From Coriobacteriaceae bacterium AM48-5 (GTDB lineage Bacteria > Actinomycetota > Coriobacteriia > Coriobacteriales > Coriobacteriaceae), in NCBI GenBank assembly GCA_027669525.1, contig JAQEDJ010000050.1, positions 1-16,744 of the forward strand: a stretch of 16,744 bases of DNA, written 5' to 3'. The stretch's first letter is position 1; every line of letters starts with the position of its first letter. Positions 9,792-16,744 of this stretch are shown piece by piece. The position numbers and the translations under genes were made by a program. The notes under the pieces were generated by a model. That model did not search any database and was not told where the DNA came from. It saw nothing but the letters and a program-made list of their open reading frames with translations.

Positions 9792-10703
9792 TACAGCACG
9801 CCTCCGATCATCAAAAGCAGCTGCGCGGTAATGCAACCAAAGATAAGCGAGTCGCTACGGTCGAGCATACCGCCGTGGCCCGGGATAAGGTTGCCGGAAT
9901 CCTTGACGCCCACACCGCGCTTGATGCGCGACTCGATAAGATCGCCGATAACGCCCAGAATGGACACGACCACGCCGCACAGCAGCGCATAGGGCAGGCT
10001 GAGCTTGTAGAAGTGCGTCGCCCACAGGATGAGCCAAATCAAAACCGAGCCCAGGATGCCGCCGACAAACCCCTCCCAGCTCTTTTTGGGAGAGATCTTG
10101 GGAACCATCTTGTGTTTGCCGATACGGCTGCCCACGATGTAGGCAAACGAATCGGAGACCCAAAGGGACGCGCAAACGCCCACTGAAAGCAGGCGCCGGC
10201 AAAACCGGGCACGGCATCGCGCAGCAGCACGATAGCCGACAGCATAAAGCCAGTGTAGATTGGACCCATGAGCGTCACGGCCACATCGGAGATGCGGGTA
10301 CGCGGCGACCAGACATACCAAATGCCCACCGCGAGCATCAGGCAAAAAGCAGGGCATTCAGCAACATCGAATCGCCCAACGCCGACAGCGGAAAGAGCAC
10401 GGCGGCAGCGATACCCATACGCTCGTTCGCCATCTTGCCATCGAGCCTCGTCATACGGAAAAACTCATAGCAGCACAGACCGCTCATGACGGAAACAAAG
10501 ATGGCCGTGGGCACGATACCCAAAACCAGGCACAGGATAAAGACAACGGCGTAGACGATACCGGCGGCGGCGCGGGTGATAAAGCCCGCCAGCCACGAAC
10601 CGGTGCCATTCTTTGCTGCAGGCGCTCCCGCAGCGGCAGCCTTGCGCGCAGGCGCCGCGGAAACTGGAGTCTTGGGAGCAGATGCCTTGGGACGATCGGA
10701 CAC
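9791..10703 (-). CDS. cdsA: Phosphatidate cytidylyltransferase (CDP-diglyceride synthase; two apparent frameshifts)
   Basis: CdsA makes CDP-diacylglycerol from phosphatidate and CTP at the membrane, feeding all phospholipid synthesis. The start is GTG at 10701-10703 with AGGAGG eight bases upstream. About 35 Ala/Pro/Lys-rich residues precede several hydrophobic segments. The C-terminal family signature is clear: SRIKRGVGVKDSG and LIPGHGGMLDRSDS. The frame breaks near 10341 (GCCTGATG for GCCCTGATG) and near 10187 (TGCTTTCAGTGG, one T missing). After repair the protein is about 304 residues and reads through ALMLAVGIWYVWSPRT and CFSVGVCASLWVSDSFAY. It lies two bases after uppS and overlaps dxr by one base. 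Confidence 0.93.
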
Positions 10704-10705
10704 GA

Positions 10706-11500
10706 TTAAGCCTCCTCGGTCTTGCTCAGACCACCAAACCTACGGTCACGGCCCTGATAGGCCAAAATGGCGTCGACAAGGCCCCAACGATCAAAGTCTG
10801 GCCAATAGGTATTGGTGACGTAGAACTCGGAATAAGCCACCTGCCACAGCAGATAGTTCGAAAGACGCAGCTCACCAGAGGTGCGAATCACAAGCTCGGG
10901 ATCGGGAAGACCGGCGGTATAGAGGTGGGAAGCCACCATGTCGTCATCAATCGCGGCAGGATCGATCTTACCGGCGGCAGCGTCGAATGCGATCTGACGG
11001 ACAGCGCGGGTAATCTCGGCACGCGCGCCGTAGTTGACGGCAAGCGCCAGCGTCATACCGGTGTGATTGGCGCACTCGGCTAGACCGCGTTCAAAAACGT
11101 CGCGAGTCTTCTTGGGCAGCGCTGAAATATCACCCAAAAAGACAACACGCACGTTTTCGCGCTTCAGAAGCGGCAGCTCGTCGATGAACGTCTTGGCAAA
11201 CAGGTGCATCAAGACGTTGACCTCATGCTGCGGGCGGTTCCAGTTTTCGGTAGAAAACGCATAGGCCGAAAGCACGTCGACGCCCAGACGCACGCAGGCG
11301 GTAATAATCTCGCGAAGGGAGACGATACCCGCCTTGTGGCCCTCAGTGCGTGCAAGACCGCGCGACGTGGCCCAACGACCGTTGCCGTCCATGATGCACG
11401 AGATATGGTGCGGAATGTTATTGAGGTCAAGGTCGGAAAAACCGACGCCCACAGGGGCGTCGGCAAAGTACTCGACCAGTTTATGCTCGTCGTATTGCAC
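10706..11500 (-). CDS. uppS: Isoprenyl transferase (undecaprenyl diphosphate synthase), GTG start
   Basis: A cis-prenyltransferase that extends farnesyl diphosphate with isopentenyl diphosphate to the lipid carrier for peptidoglycan. Family motifs are IMDGNGRWA with the catalytic Asp at about residue 38, SAYAFSTENWNRP, NYGARAEI, and RTSGELRLSNYLLWQ with SEFY near the C-terminus. The length of 264 residues is normal, with about 28 residues before the first strand. GTG at 11498-11500 is chosen because GGAG lies eight bases upstream and the frr stop ends two bases before it. The frame is intact. Its substrate comes from the MEP pathway, whose genes dxr and ispG follow in the operon. Confidence 0.95.
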   Translation of the reverse strand: MQYDEHKLVEYFADAPVGVGFSDLDLNNIPHHISCIMDGNGRWATSRGLARTEGHKAGIVSLREIITACVRLGVDVLSAYAFSTENWNRPQHEVNVLMHLFAKTFIDELPLLKRENVRVVFLGDISALPKKTRDVFERGLAECANHTGMTLALAVNYGARAEITRAVRQIAFDAAAGKIDPAAIDDDMVASHLYTAGLPDPELVIRTSGELRLSNYLLWQVAYSEFYVTNTYWPDFDRWGLVDAILAYQGRDRRFGGLSKTEEA

Positions 11501-11501
11501 C

Positions 11502-12038
11502 TTAGATCTCCATGACCTCGGCTTCTTTTTCCTTCAGAAGCTCCTCGACCTTGGCGACATACTCATCGGTGTGCTTCTGGACCTTGGCCTGCTCGCGACG
11601 GACATCGTCCTCGGTGAGCTCCTCATCGCGCTCGAGCTTGTTGTTGAAGTCGCGACGGATGTTACGGATAGACACCTTGGCCTGCTCGGCGTACTCGCGG
11701 CACTCCTTGACGAGCTCGCGACGGCGCTCCTCGGTGGGAGCCGGGAACGGCAGACGAACGACGGTGCCATCGGAGTTGGGGGTAATACCCAGATCGGAAG
11801 CGCCGATGGCCTTTACGATGGCGTTGATAAGCGCCTTGTCCCACGGCTCGATGAGCAGCATGTGGGCCTCGGGGGTCTTGACGGCGGCAACCTGCGTGAC
11901 CGGCGTGGGAACACCGTAATAATCGACGGTGATGTCGGACAGAATGTTGGCGTTGGCGCGGCCGGTACGGACCTTGGAGAAATTATGCTTGAGGGACTCG
12001 AGCGACTTGTCCATGTGGCCGGTGATGTTCTCTGCCAT
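11502..12038 (-). CDS. frr: Ribosome recycling factor
   Basis: Splits post-termination ribosomes together with EF-G. The 178-residue protein has the typical RRF sequence: an N-terminal helix with SLESLKHNFSKVRTGRA, the beta domain (ITVDYYGVPTPV), the LPFPAPTEERRRELVK region, and a long charged C-terminal helix. ATG follows AGGAGG with good spacing and starts two bases after the pyrH stop. The pyrH-frr pair is conserved across bacteria. No irregularity seen. Confidence 0.97.
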   Translation of the reverse strand: MAENITGHMDKSLESLKHNFSKVRTGRANANILSDITVDYYGVPTPVTQVAAVKTPEAHMLLIEPWDKALINAIVKAIGASDLGITPNSDGTVVRLPFPAPTEERRRELVKECREYAEQAKVSIRNIRRDFNNKLERDEELTEDDVRREQAKVQKHTDEYVAKVEELLKEKEAEVMEI

Positions 12039-12040
12039 GC

Positions 12041-12763
12041 TTAATCCTCCTGATAGACGAGCGTGCCGACGGGCTCACCCGAAAGCGCGCGCTTGACGGT
12101 GTCCTCGCCATCGATGTTGAGGACCAAAATCGGCATACGGTTATCCTGGCACAGAGCCGTAGCCGTGGAATCCATAACCTGCAGGCCGCGGACGAGCACC
12201 TCATGGTAGGTGATCTTGTCAAAGCGGACAGCGTCGGCGCACTTGACGGGATCCTTGTCATAGATGCCGTCGACCTTGGTGGCCTTGATCAGAATCTCGG
12301 CACCGATCTCGCAGGCGCGAAGGGCCGCAGCGGTGTCGGTCGTAAAGTACGGATTGCCCGAGCCGGCAGCAAAGATAACAACGTTGCCCTTGGACAGATG
12401 GTTGATAGCGCGACGGCGAATATAGGGCTCGCAGATCTCGTTCATCTGGATAGCGCTCATCACGCGGCAGGGAACATCGTTGTGCTCGAAGGCATCCTGC
12501 AGGGCGAGCGCGTTCATAACGGTCGCGAGCATGCCCATGTAGTCGGCCTGAGCACGCTCCATGCCACCGGCAGCGCCGGCCATGCCGCGGAAAATATTGC
12601 CGCCGCCGACAACGACGCCGACCTCATGGCCAACGGCGAGCAGCTCCTTGACCTGTTTGGCAAGATGGTCGGTAACCTTGGGGTCGATGCCGTAGTGGCC
12701 GTCGCCCATCAGTGCTTCGCCGGAAAGCTTAAGAAGCACGCGTTTATATCGGATGTCGGACAA
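12041..12763 (-). CDS. pyrH: Uridylate kinase (UMP kinase), TTG start
   Basis: Phosphorylates UMP to UDP; a hexameric bacterial enzyme of the amino-acid-kinase fold. The 240-residue protein has [15 protein letters not shown] near the N-terminus, [10 protein letters not shown], the nucleotide-binding region [19 protein letters not shown], and [13 protein letters not shown]. The start is TTG (MSDIRYKR) with AAAGGAGG six bases upstream; no better ATG is in place. It is the first gene after the rpsB-tsf terminator and so probably leads its own transcript. Confidence 0.96.
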   Translation of the reverse strand: MSDIRYKRVLLKLSGEALMGDGHYGIDPKVTDHLAKQVKELLAVGHEVGVVVGGGNIFRGMAGAAGGMERAQADYMGMLATVMNALALQDAFEHNDVPCRVMSAIQMNEICEPYIRRRAINHLSKGNVVIFAAGSGNPYFTTDTAAALRACEIGAEILIKATKVDGIYDKDPVKCADAVRFDKITYHEVLVRGLQVMDSTATALCQDNRMPILVLNIDGEDTVKRALSGEPVGTLVYQED

Positions 12764-12793
12764 AGCGATCCTCCTTTAGATTGAACTCTCAAC

Positions 12794-12822
12794 ATTCTAT
12801 CAAAGGCTCTAAGAAGAGCCAT
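12794..12822 (-). promoter_or_regulatory. Weak candidate promoter for the pyrH operon
   Basis: The upstream terminator means pyrH needs its own promoter or read-through. The best -10 match in the gap is TAGAAT (plus-strand 12794-12799), with only a poor -35 (ATGGCT) 17 bases upstream. A TTGATA/TCTAAA pair also exists, but its start point would remove the ribosome binding site. A small hairpin, GGCTC/GAGCC, lies at 12805-12819. Confidence 0.3.
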
Positions 12823-12823
12823 G

Positions 12824-12858
12824 AAAAAGCAGGCTGTGAGTAAAACCCACAGCCTGCT
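12824..12858 (-). terminator. Rho-independent terminator after tsf
   Basis: A perfect 11-bp stem (AGCAGGCTGTG at 12828-12838, CACAGCCTGCT at 12848-12858) is followed on the - strand by TTTTTC. It begins about 24 bases past the tsf stop and separates rpsB-tsf from the pyrH operon, perhaps only partly. Confidence 0.88.
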
Positions 12859-12881
12859 CATTACCAGCTACAAGAGCTTAT

Positions 12882-13750
12882 TTACTCGCCACGGACCAGA
12901 CGGTCAAACGCAACGACGGTAATGGTGTCGCCAAGCTCCTTGGAGACCTGCTCGGCGTACTTCTTGATGGTGAGGGAGCTGTCCTTGATGAACTCCTGCT
13001 CGGTGAGCACGGACTGCTTGTAGAACTTCTCCAGACGGCCGACAGCCATCTTCTCCTGGATAGCCTCGGGCTTGCCGGACTCGGCAGCCTGAGCCATGTA
13101 GATCTGCTTCTCGTGCTCGACGGTCTCGGCCGGAACCTGATCGCGGGTGGCGCAGATCGGGGCGACGGCGGCAACCTGAAGGGCAACGTCGTGGGCGAAG
13201 GTCTTGAAGGACTCAGCCTGAGCGGTCTCGGCCTTCTCGAAGGCAAACTCGACGAGGACGCCGATCTTACCACCCATGTGGATGTAAGAAGCGAGCGCGC
13301 CGTTCTCGGCCTTGCGGGCGGCGAAACGGGAGATCTTCATGTTCTCGCCCATGATGTGAATCATCTCGGTGAGCTCGGAGGAAACGGTCTCCTCGCCCAT
13401 CGGCTTCTCGAGCAGAGCGTCAACGTCAGCAGGCTCGGTGGTAGCGACAACCTCAGCGACCTTGGAAGCAAAGCCGGTGAACTTGGCGTTGGAGCCAACG
13501 AAGTCGGTCTCGCAGGAGAGCTCGAGCAGAGCGCCGGTCTTGCCATCCTCGGAGACGAACGCGGCGACAGCGCCCTCGTTGGTCTCACGGCCAGCCTTCT
13601 TGGCAGCTTGGCAAGGCCGTTCTTGCGCAGAACGTCGACAGCGGCGTCCATGTCGCCGTCAGCCTCGACGAGAGCCTTCTTGCACTCCATCATCGGGGAG
13701 TCGGTCATCTCGCGGAGCTGCTTGACCATAGCGGCGGTAATCTGGGCCAT
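12882..13750 (-). CDS. tsf: Translation elongation factor Ts (one apparent frameshift)
   Basis: EF-Ts is the nucleotide exchange factor that recycles EF-Tu. The protein starts [16 protein letters not shown] with AAAGGA upstream; an upstream in-frame Met at 13765 lies before that site and is not used. The N-terminal UBA-like domain ([26 protein letters not shown]) is followed by the core. The frame breaks near 13607: GCCAAGCTGCC should read GCCAAGGCTGCC, restoring [20 protein letters not shown]. Downstream the core includes [15 protein letters not shown] (the TDFV exchange motif) and the dimerisation region. Corrected length is 289 residues. The gene is essential in well-studied bacteria, so the break is almost surely a data error. 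Confidence 0.95.
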
Positions 13751-13795
13751 TGTGGTTCCTTTCAAAGAGATGAAAAAGAATTAACTAAGACTGAT

Positions 13796-14524
13796 TTACT
13801 CGGCCTTGGGCTCAGCGGCCATCTCGGCCTCGGAGACCTGCTCCTTGCCGGAGCCAGCGAGGCAGGCGTCAGCCATGAGCTCGCACATAAGGGTGACAGC
13901 AGAGATAGCGTCATCGTTGCAGGGGATGCCGTACTCGACCTCGTCGGGATCGGAGTTGGTGTCGATCAGAGCGACGACGGGGATGTTCAGGCGCTGAGCC
14001 TCCTTGATGGCGTTCTCCTCGCGCTTGGTGTCGATGACGAAGAGAGCCTGGGGCAGACCCTTCATGTCGCGGGCGCCACCGAGGTTGGTCTGGAGCTTGG
14101 TGAGCTCCTTGCCGAGAACAGCCTGCTCCTTCTTGGGGAGCACTGCCATGCGGCCGTCCTCGACCATGGCCTCAAGCTCCTCCATGCGGTTGATGCGGGA
14201 GCGGATGGTGACGAAGTTGGTCAGCATGCCGCCGAGCCAACGCTGGTTGATGTAAGGCATGTTGGCGCGCTCAGCGGCGTTCTTGACGGCCTCCTGAGCC
14301 TGCTTCTTGGTGCCGACGAACAGCACATTGCCACCCTTGGCGACGTTCTTGACGAAAGTGTAGGCCTGGTCGGCGTCGAGGATGGTCTGCTTGAGGTCGA
14401 GGATGTAGATGCCGTTGCGCTCACCGAAGATGAACGGCTTCATCTTGGGGTTCCAGCGACGGGTCTGGTGACCGAAGTGGCAGCCGGCCTCGAGCAGGGT
14501 GCGGATATTAATCTTGGTAGCCAT
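13796..14524 (-). CDS. rpsB: 30S ribosomal protein S2
   Basis: A small-subunit ribosomal protein. The 242-residue protein begins [20 protein letters not shown] and has the family motifs [30 protein letters not shown] and [13 protein letters not shown], with an acidic Glu/Ala-rich tail. ATG follows AGGAGG six bases upstream. It leads the rpsB-tsf transcript, 45 bases before tsf, with a clear promoter and a leader of roughly 135 bases upstream. The frame is intact. Confidence 0.97.
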   Translation of the reverse strand: MATKINIRTLLEAGCHFGHQTRRWNPKMKPFIFGERNGIYILDLKQTILDADQAYTFVKNVAKGGNVLFVGTKKQAQEAVKNAAERANMPYINQRWLGGMLTNFVTIRSRINRMEELEAMVEDGRMAVLPKKEQAVLGKELTKLQTNLGGARDMKGLPQALFVIDTKREENAIKEAQRLNIPVVALIDTNSDPDEVEYGIPCNDDAISAVTLMCELMADACLAGSGKEQVSEAEMAAEPKAE

Positions 14525-14660
14525 GTTAAACCTCCTGTGGTTTGCCTCCGCGCGGGGTCATCCTCCAAAACCAACCCGGACATGTGCTACCAAAGCCCGG
14601 GCACCACGGTATGAAGTAGCCGCGCGTGCGTGATAAAAACCTGTTGCCGTGAAGCAACCC
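14525..14660 (-). promoter_or_regulatory. rpsB 5' leader, possible autoregulatory structure
   Basis: From the predicted start near 14659 to the rpsB ATG is about 135 bases, long for a simple leader. On the - strand, TGGTTT and AAACCA can pair around a GC-rich segment containing CCGCGCGG, ending just before the AGGAGG site. Upstream, CCCGG and CCGGG can form a second stem. S2 regulates its own operon in E. coli through a leader, so control here is plausible. I cannot identify a known motif. Confidence 0.35.
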
Positions 14661-14665
14661 GATGA

Positions 14666-14694
14666 ATGATAGCAGGAATGCATCTTCCTGCCAA
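14666..14694 (-). promoter_or_regulatory. rpsB promoter
   Basis: On the - strand TTGGCA (-35, plus-strand 14689-14694) is followed by exactly 17 bases and TATCAT (-10, plus-strand 14666-14671). The -10 is preceded by TGC, an extended -10. Element quality and spacing fit a strong housekeeping sigma-70 promoter. It lies about 50 bases past the xerC stop. Confidence 0.8.
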
Positions 14695-14743
14695 CCCGCA
14701 ATCAAAACCACACACCTGAGCGCGGCGCGGGACGTCCCAGCCA

Positions 14744-15663
14744 CTATTCGCCGCGGGGATGGGCTTGAGCCACAGCCCGCTTAAGCCGATCGGGTGTGAG
14801 ATGCGTGTAGATCTGCGTCGTGGACAGGCTCGCATGACCTAGCAGCTCTTGAACCGAGCGCAGGTCCGCGCCGCCCTCGAGCAAGTCGGTCGCAAAGGTA
14901 TGGCGCATCGCATGCGGGGCGATGTCGGCCGGAATGCCGGCGAGCGTCGCCAGCATATGAAACCGCCGCCTGAGCATGGCGGCACTCATGCGATTACCGC
15001 GCGCCGATATAAGCAGCGGATGCGGCCCGGTAGCGGGGTCACGACGCTTTGCCTGAGCGAGCAACTCCGGCCTCCCCTCCTCAATATAGAGACGCGTCGC
15101 CTCGAGCGCACGACGATACAGAGGGACGATACGTTCTTTGCTCCCCTTGCCCCACAGGCGCAGCGTGCGTTCGGACCACGCAATGGACTCCACATTGAGT
15201 GCTGCGAGCTCAGAGATACGGGCGCCGAGGCATAGAGCAGCTCGAGCATCGCCGCATCGCGCAGTCCCGCGGGTGTTGAGGTATCAGGCGTCTTGAGCAG
15301 CGCCTCGACCTGCTTGGTCGTAAGGACGCCCGGCAGGTCACGCGGCAGCTTGGGCGATGCGATCGCCGAGACTGCATCGCCCTCCACGACCCCCTCGGCA
15401 GCCATCCATCGATAGAGCGATCGGATAGCCGACAGATGCGCCGCAAGCGTTCGGGGAGCCACCTGCTCACGCGAAAGCTCGGCAAGATAGCGACGAATGG
15501 TGCGCACGTCGGCAGCGAAAGCATCGATATCCTCGCGCTCGCACCAGGCAGCAAAGCGCTCCAGCCTCGAGCCATAGGCCGTCACCGTATTGGGAGAAAG
15601 CCCCTCGACACGTGCGATATAGGCGATAAACGAGTCGACGGTGTCGTACAGGTCAAAGGCTAT
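14744..15663 (-). CDS. xerC: XerC/XerD-type tyrosine recombinase (one apparent frameshift, start codon unclear)
   Basis: A site-specific recombinase, probably the chromosome-dimer-resolving Xer protein. The N-terminal core-binding domain reads DLYDTVDSFIAYIARVEG then LSPNTVTAYGSRLERF. The catalytic domain has Arg in GARISEL (after repair), Lys in GKGSKER, HAMRHTF, HASLS and the nucleophile Tyr in TQIYTH (about residue 286). The frame breaks near 15225 (TCGGCGCCC for TCGGGCGCCC). The first ATG/GTG/TTG in frame is GTG at 15585, which would cut off conserved residues. The frame extends to ATA at 15661-15663, with GGAGG nine bases upstream and a 4-base overlap with the trmFO stop (ATAG). That start gives 306 residues, a normal Xer length. 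XerC rather than XerD is inferred from the trmFO-xerC-rpsB order. Confidence 0.85.
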
Positions 15664-16744
15664 GACCGGTCGCCTCCAAACAGATCGGGGCGAGTGGCCA
15701 GATAGGCATCAAGGGCCTCGAGCGCACGGTCCGCATAGGCCTGGTAGCGGTCGCGCTTGCTGCGGCGCTTACCATCCTCGAGTGGCGGCACCAGGCCAAA
15801 GTTGACATGCATGGGCTGGTAGCCCACGGTGGCAGGATCGGTCGCATAGCCCACGAGCGCGCCCAGGGCGCCCACGCGGGGCAACTCGACGCCCGCGGCG
15901 CCGATAGCCTCGGCATAGGTGTTGAGCGCCGCGAGCAGACCGGTCGCCACGGCTTCCATGTACCCCTCGGTGCCGGTGATCTGACCGGCCAGGCGCACGC
16001 CGGTACCAGGCACGGCAAAGGTGCCATCGAGCACGTGCGGGGCGTCGACAAAGGTATTGCGGTGCATGACACCGTAGCGGAAGAACTCAGCGTTCTCCAG
16101 GCCCGGCACCATATGGAAGACGCGCTTCTGCTCGCCAAAGGTCAGGTTGGTCTGGAAGCCCACCAGGTTATAGGCGGTCTTCTCCTTGTTCTCGGCACGC
16201 AGCTGAATCGCCGCCCAAGGGCGACGTCCGGTACGCGGGTCGGTGAGGCCGACGGGCTTCATGGCGCCAAAGCGAATGGCGTCCTTGCCGGTGCGCGCAA
16301 CTTCCTCGGCAGGTTGGCAGGCCTGAAACAGATCGCCGCCCTCAAAGTCTTTGAGCACCACGCGGTCGGCCGTGGTAAGTGCCTCGATAAAGGCCTCGTA
16401 CTCCTCCTTGTTGAGCGGAGCGTTGAGATAGTCGCCGCTCCCCTGCTCCTCGTAGCGCGACTGCGAAAACAGCACGTCCATATCGAGCGTGGAGGCATCG
16501 ACGATCGGCGCCGCGGCATCGAAGAACGCAAGGGCGTCGCCACCGACGAGCTTCATGACCTCTTCGCTCAGCGCCGGTGAACACAGCGGGCCCGCGGCAA
16601 TGACCACGTGGCCCTCGGGAATCTGCGTGACCTCGCCGTGCACGACCTCGATATTGGGACGGGCGGCAACCTCGGCCTCGACAAGCTCGGAAAACTTGAC
16701 GCGGTCGACCGCCAAGCGCCACCGGCGGGAACAGCCGCGCGATG
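15660..16744 (-). CDS. trmFO: tRNA m5U54 methyltransferase TrmFO, 5' end beyond the window (one apparent frameshift)
   Basis: A folate- and FAD-dependent enzyme that methylates U54 of tRNA. Family features are AAGPLCSPALSEEV, FFDAAAPIVDASTLDMD, SRYEE, GDYLNAPLNKEEYEAF, RFGAMKPVGL, QLRAENKEKTAYNLVGFQTNL and the C-terminal GTGVRLAGQITGTEGYMEA. The N-terminal Rossmann region lies outside the window. Near 16716 a base appears to be missing: the last bases read HRAAVPAGGA in one frame and LAVDRVKF in another, together the usual VPAGGALAVDR. At FEGGDLFQACQPAEE a few residues are inserted before the Cys compared with the common FEGCMPIE. The gene precedes xerC with a 4-base overlap. Confidence 0.93.
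   Translation of the reverse strand, partial: SRGCSRRWRLAVDRVKFSELVEAEVAARPNIEVVHGEVTQIPEGHVVIAAGPLCSPALSEEVMKLVGGDALAFFDAAAPIVDASTLDMDVLFSQSRYEEQGSGDYLNAPLNKEEYEAFIEALTTADRVVLKDFEGGDLFQACQPAEEVARTGKDAIRFGAMKPVGLTDPRTGRRPWAAIQLRAENKEKTAYNLVGFQTNLTFGEQKRVFHMVPGLENAEFFRYGVMHRNTFVDAPHVLDGTFAVPGTGVRLAGQITGTEGYMEAVATGLLAALNTYAEAIGAAGVELPRVGALGALVGYATDPATVGYQPMHVNFGLVPPLEDGKRRSKRDRYQAYADRALEALDAYLATRPDLFGGDRS

Noticed and set aside
12775..12803. TTGATA-17-TCTAAA as the pyrH promoter
   Set aside because: The implied start would fall within the AAAGGAGG site, leaving pyrH without a ribosome binding site.
14744..15663. Phage or integron integrase marking a mobile element
   Set aside because: Length, overlap with trmFO and position before rpsB fit a housekeeping Xer recombinase; no attachment sites or phage genes are seen.

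Overview
The window looks like chromosomal DNA from a high-GC Coriobacteriia bacterium, most likely Collinsella or a close relative. This is inferred from codon use, protein sequences and gene order; no database search was possible. It carries two divergently organised blocks whose 3' ends meet at about 4.3 kb. A lower-GC, apparently non-coding stretch of about 720 bases lies at the left edge.

Left block (+ strand): a 54-bp sequence repeated twice, with C-runs (4-111); a low-GC intergenic region with several hairpins and one good rho-independent terminator (361-396); a perfect 26-bp dyad (607-632); then adhE (bifunctional CoA-acylating aldehyde/alcohol dehydrogenase, the fermentative ethanol pathway) and a small APH/choline-kinase-fold phosphotransferase.

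Right block (- strand, read from 16744 down to 4400): trmFO (cut by the window edge), xerC-type recombinase, rpsB-tsf with a clear promoter and terminator, then the tightly packed run pyrH-frr-uppS-cdsA-dxr-rseP-ispG-proS, ending in a terminator facing the one from the left block. This is the widely conserved bacterial translation / isoprenoid / envelope cluster. Dxr and IspG make isoprenoid precursors (MEP pathway), UppS turns them into undecaprenyl diphosphate, CdsA makes CDP-diacylglycerol, RseP is a membrane site-2 protease, and RpsB, Tsf, Frr and ProS serve translation. Upstream trmFO-xerC is also a familiar arrangement, often preceded by topA.

Ten apparent single-base indels (nine deletions, one insertion) interrupt adhE (three), the phosphotransferase, dxr, cdsA (two), tsf, xerC and trmFO. 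Homology continues across each in another frame, and several of these genes are essential, so I read them as sequencing or assembly errors and annotate each gene as one span. I found no defence system, CRISPR array, insertion sequence, tRNA or rRNA. The most unusual features are a winged-helix-like insertion inside the RseP-family protease, an xerC reading frame with no standard start codon, the tandem repeat at the left edge, and the dyad upstream of adhE.
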